DNA of 64,000 bases, taken from the NCBI GenBank assembly GCA_028692055.1, contig JAQUYA010000002.1, positions 1 to 64,000 on the forward strand, written 5' to 3'. The position numbers were made by a program, and so were the translations under genes. The notes under the pieces were generated by a model. That model saw only the letters and a list, made by a program, of their open reading frames with translations, had not been told where the DNA came from and did not search any database. This DNA is from Lachnospiraceae bacterium. GTDB lineage: Bacteria; Bacillota; Clostridia; Lachnospirales; Lachnospiraceae. Of the stretch, positions 61,469-64,000 are shown piece by piece (positions within the stretch are counted from its first letter, which is position 1; each line of letters starts with the position of its first letter).

Positions 61469-61699
61469 ATGAAAACAGTACAAATTTCATTAAATTCTAT
61501 TGACAAAGTAAAATCTTTCGTTAATGATGTAACAAAATTCGATTATGATTTTGATTTAGTATCTGGAAGATATGTTATCGATGCAAAATCCATTATGGGT
61601 ATCTTTAGTTTGGATTTATCCAAACCAATCGATTTAAACATCCATGCAGAAGACAGAGTTGAAGATGTATTAGCAGTATTAAATCCATACATCATCTAA
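61469..61699 (+). CDS. HPr-like protein lacking the active histidine
   Basis: A 76-residue protein with HPr size and order of elements. YVIDAKSIMGIFSLDLSKPI aligns with the HPr Ser46 region, so a serine equivalent to Ser46 (residue 41) is kept, while the N-terminal GLHLRPA loop is replaced by SIDKVKSFVN with no histidine. It cannot carry PTS phosphate from enzyme I but could be a target of HPr kinase or a binding protein. AGGAGG nine bases before the ATG, own promoter and terminator suggest strong expression. It differs in sequence from the 77-residue paralog at 46981. Confidence 0.75.
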   Translation: MKTVQISLNSIDKVKSFVNDVTKFDYDFDLVSGRYVIDAKSIMGIFSLDLSKPIDLNIHAEDRVEDVLAVLNPYII

Positions 61700-61726
61700 T
61701 TCGTATCATCAAATCGAAGCTATTTA

Positions 61727-61754
61727 AAAGCAAGACTTTCGTCTTGCTTTTTTT
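61727..61754 (+). terminator. Terminator of the HPr-like gene
   Basis: AAAGCAAGAC (61727-61736) pairs perfectly with GTCTTGCTTT (61741-61750), with a TTTC loop, followed by a run of T to 61754. Confidence 0.9.
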
Positions 61755-61779
61755 ATGCAATAGAAATTTGCTCTGCACG

Positions 61780-62958
61780 CTATTTTACTTCAATGACTTC
61801 CTGTGTACGCAGTGCCGTTTCTATCATCTCATCAATCTTTTCTTCCAGATTTCTTTCATGGTTCTTAATAACCTTTAAGTTTGGTTTCGTAACCGGATGC
61901 TTTGCTACAAATATAGTACAGCAATCCTCAAAAGGTAAAATAGAAGTTTCATAGGTATTAATTTTCTCTGAGATTTCTACAATCTCCTGTTTATCAAATC
62001 CAATTAGCGGACGATATACCGGTAATTCGCAGACTTCATTCGTCGCAACCAGACTTTGCATGGTCTGAGAAGCAACCTGACCAATACTTTCTCCGGTAAT
62101 CAATCCAATACAGCCATTTTCATTCGCAATTCTTTCTGCAATCTTCATCATATATCTGCGCATGATAATCGTAAGTTCTTCATGAGGGCATTTCTCATAA
62201 ATATAGAGCTGAATATCGGTAAAGTTAATCACATGTAAGTCAATCGGTCCTGAATAACGGGTCACCAGTCTGGCGAGATCTACCACTTTTTGCTTTGCAC
62301 GTTCACTTGTATAAGGTGGTGCGTGAAAATAGGTAGCTTCCAGTTTTACACCCCGTTTTGAAATCATATATCCCGCCACAGGAGAATCAATGCCTCCGGA
62401 AAGCAGAAGCATTGCCTTTCCCGCCGTACCAATTGGCATTCCTCCAGGTCCGGGTATAATAATAGAATAAATGTAGATTTTTTCACGAACTTCTACATTT
62501 AAAATAAAGTCAGGCTTGTGTACATCGACTTTTATCTCTGGAAATGCATCTAAGATATTACCTCCCAATTCCTGATTAATCGTCATGGAATCCATTGGGT
62601 AATTCTTCCTGGCTCTTCTTGCCTGTACCTTAAAGGTAACATTTTTATCCGGATATGCCTTGTCAATATATCGAATAACATCTTCACTTAATTTTTCAAA
62701 CCCTTCGTCCTCTACGTGTACAACCGGACAAATACCAGAGATCCCGAAAACAGTTTTCAAATTATCCACGGTTTCTTCAAAATCAAATTCACTGAGTGCT
62801 TCCACATAGATTCTTCCCTGTGTTTTAGTTACTTCAAATCGGCCCTCACATCGTTGTAACGCAAAACGAATCTGACGGACCAATGCATCTTCAAATAAAT
62901 ATCTGTTTTTTCCTTTAACGCCTATTTCAGCGTATTTTATCAAAAAAGCGGTAAACAT
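61780..62958 (-). CDS. thiI: tRNA 4-thiouridine synthase ThiI
   Basis: A 392-residue enzyme with a ferredoxin-like/THUMP N-terminus (about 1-165, KYAEIGVKGKNRYLFEDALV) and the PP-loop ATPase AMLLLSGGIDSPVAGYMISK (about 180-200). It lacks the C-terminal rhodanese domain of E. coli ThiI, as usual in Firmicutes, and would take sulfur directly from the neighbouring cysteine desulfurase. It makes s4U8 in tRNA and may supply sulfur for thiamine. It lies 20 bases after that desulfurase gene. Confidence 0.95.
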   Translation of the reverse strand: MFTAFLIKYAEIGVKGKNRYLFEDALVRQIRFALQRCEGRFEVTKTQGRIYVEALSEFDFEETVDNLKTVFGISGICPVVHVEDEGFEKLSEDVIRYIDKAYPDKNVTFKVQARRARKNYPMDSMTINQELGGNILDAFPEIKVDVHKPDFILNVEVREKIYIYSIIIPGPGGMPIGTAGKAMLLLSGGIDSPVAGYMISKRGVKLEATYFHAPPYTSERAKQKVVDLARLVTRYSGPIDLHVINFTDIQLYIYEKCPHEELTIIMRRYMMKIAERIANENGCIGLITGESIGQVASQTMQSLVATNEVCELPVYRPLIGFDKQEIVEISEKINTYETSILPFEDCCTIFVAKHPVTKPNLKVIKNHERNLEEKIDEMIETALRTQEVIEVK

Positions 62959-62978
62959 ATATGAACTCCTTTTCCTAT

Positions 62979-64000
62979 TTAGTGCCTCATATATTTTCTA
63001 AGCATTGGTATCATATCACACAAAGTTTGTATTGTATAGTTTATTTCTTCCATTGTGGTAAACACAGAAAAGCTAAAACGTATTGTGGAATCCAATAAAT
63101 CCTTTTCCACACCAATTGCCTTCAGGGTCGCAGATATGGTTGGGTGATTAGAAGCACAGGCACTTCCCGCAGATACATAAATGCCCTTTTCTTCGAGTGA
63201 ATGAAGCATAACTTCACTTCGGATACCACGAATGGAAACACTTACCACATGTGGTGCACTATCCCTTCCCGTCAGACCATTTATCTTCACGTCATCTATC
63301 TTAGATACTTCTTCCACAAAATGCTGTTTTATCTGATACATCGTATCTATATCCGTGTCCAGATTCTGGTAAATTTCTTCTACTGCTCTTGCAAGTCCTG
63401 CAATTGCCGGTACATTTTCGGTTCCGGAGCGCATTCCTTTTTGTTGTCCACCACCATAAACAATTGGTTTTATCTTAATCTTTTCACTGATATACAGGAA
63501 TCCAATTCCTTTTGGCCCATGTATCTTGTGACCACTGACGGATAATAAATCAATGCCCATTTTTTTGGGTAAAATCCTAAATTTCCCATATCCTTGTACC
63601 GCATCTACATGAAATACAATATTAGAATTAATTCTCTTAATAAGTGCTCCCGCTTCTGCAATCGGCTGTAAAGAGCCTATCTCATTATTGGTATGCATAA
63701 TGGACACCAGAATCGTATCCTTTCGAATTGCCCTTTGCAGGTCCATAAGGGAAATTATTCCATTCTTGTCCACTGGCAGATAGGTTACGCTAAATCCCTG
63801 TGTTTCCAGATACTGCATGGTCTGCATAATCGCCGGATGCTCAATACAGGTCGTAATAAGATGCTTTCCCGCTCTTTGATTTGCCATTGCAGTTCCTATT
63901 AACGCAAGATTATCGGATTCCGTACCACCTGAGGTGAAAAGGATTTCCTTTTCATTTACTTTCAGGTTCTTTGCAATGATTTCTTTGGCATAACGAATAT
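62979..64000 (-). CDS. Cysteine desulfurase (NifS/IscS-like), cut by the window edge
   Basis: The frame stays open to the edge at 64000, so the N-terminus (roughly 40-50 residues) is missing. Visible parts: FTSGGTESDNLALIG at 63950-63890, the PLP lysine in SVSGHKIHGPKGIGF, and the catalytic cysteine loop VSAGSACASNHPT. It takes sulfur from cysteine for ThiI; thiI follows by 20 bases, the standard Firmicutes NifZ-ThiI pair. An ATG at 63887 inside the gene is not the real start. Confidence 0.92.
   Translation of the reverse strand, partial: IRYAKEIIAKNLKVNEKEILFTSGGTESDNLALIGTAMANQRAGKHLITTCIEHPAIMQTMQYLETQGFSVTYLPVDKNGIISLMDLQRAIRKDTILVSIMHTNNEIGSLQPIAEAGALIKRINSNIVFHVDAVQGYGKFRILPKKMGIDLLSVSGHKIHGPKGIGFLYISEKIKIKPIVYGGGQQKGMRSGTENVPAIAGLARAVEEIYQNLDTDIDTMYQIKQHFVEEVSKIDDVKINGLTGRDSAPHVVSVSIRGIRSEVMLHSLEEKGIYVSAGSACASNHPTISATLKAIGVEKDLLDSTIRFSFSVFTTMEEINYTIQTLCDMIPMLRKYMRH

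Overview
The window is a low-GC chromosomal segment of a motile, anaerobic Clostridia member, most likely Lachnospiraceae (Roseburia/Butyrivibrio-like). This is inferred from AT-rich codon use, type III glutamine synthetase, the cdaA-cdaR-glmM cluster, the mbl-flhO-flhP order, the ireB-ruvX-DUF1292-fur-rnj order, and strong AGGAGG ribosome sites. Almost every gene is on the minus strand. The exceptions are a fucosyltransferase-like gene (13457-14242) and a small HPr-like gene (61469-61699). I see no prophage, complete insertion sequence, CRISPR array or rRNA. There is one tRNA, tRNA-Gln(CTG).

Left part (1-20200): a structured inverted-repeat element, a DUF212/YuiD membrane protein and an AraC regulator with a small winged-helix partner come first. 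An 18-kb surface-polysaccharide locus follows. In transcription order it holds two membrane proteins (one DUF2142), three GT2 enzymes, a GT4 enzyme, two more GT2 enzymes, a DUF2304 protein, rfbD, three acyltransferases, a GT2/pyruvyl-transferase fusion and a Wzx-type flippase. Together these could build, decorate and export a repeat-unit glycan. No recognisable Wzy polymerase is present.

Middle part (20200-45000): leuA with a hairpin-rich leader and canonical HPr are followed by the c-di-AMP/cell-wall group (cdaA, cdaR, glmM) with two membrane proteins next to it. Next come a YvyF-like zinc protein, comFC and recD2, then mbl with the distal-rod flagellar genes. uvrBA lies behind a LexA-like box. 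The division/wall-hydrolysis set ctpA, M23 peptidase, ftsX and ftsE is headed by a sugar-diacid-type regulator.

Right part (45000-64000): a divergent TagA-like protein, a CPBP protease, an HPr-like protein without the phospho-histidine, cvfB and an acyl-ACP thioesterase precede tRNA-Gln beside glnN. The glnN leader contains a terminator and a 41-codon frame ending on the glnN start codon. coaBC, a P1 peptidase, the tRNA-modification pair trhP/trmR, a catalytic-domain-less MltG-like protein and YlbF-rnj-fur-DUF1292-ruvX-ireB follow. The window ends with mtaB, a second His-less HPr-like gene, thiI and a cysteine desulfurase cut by the window edge.

I did not find a clearly new multi-gene defence or mobile system. 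The best candidates for undescribed biology are the two His-less HPr-like proteins, the glnN leader, the fusion transferase, the truncated MltG-like protein and the regulator heading the ftsEX operon.
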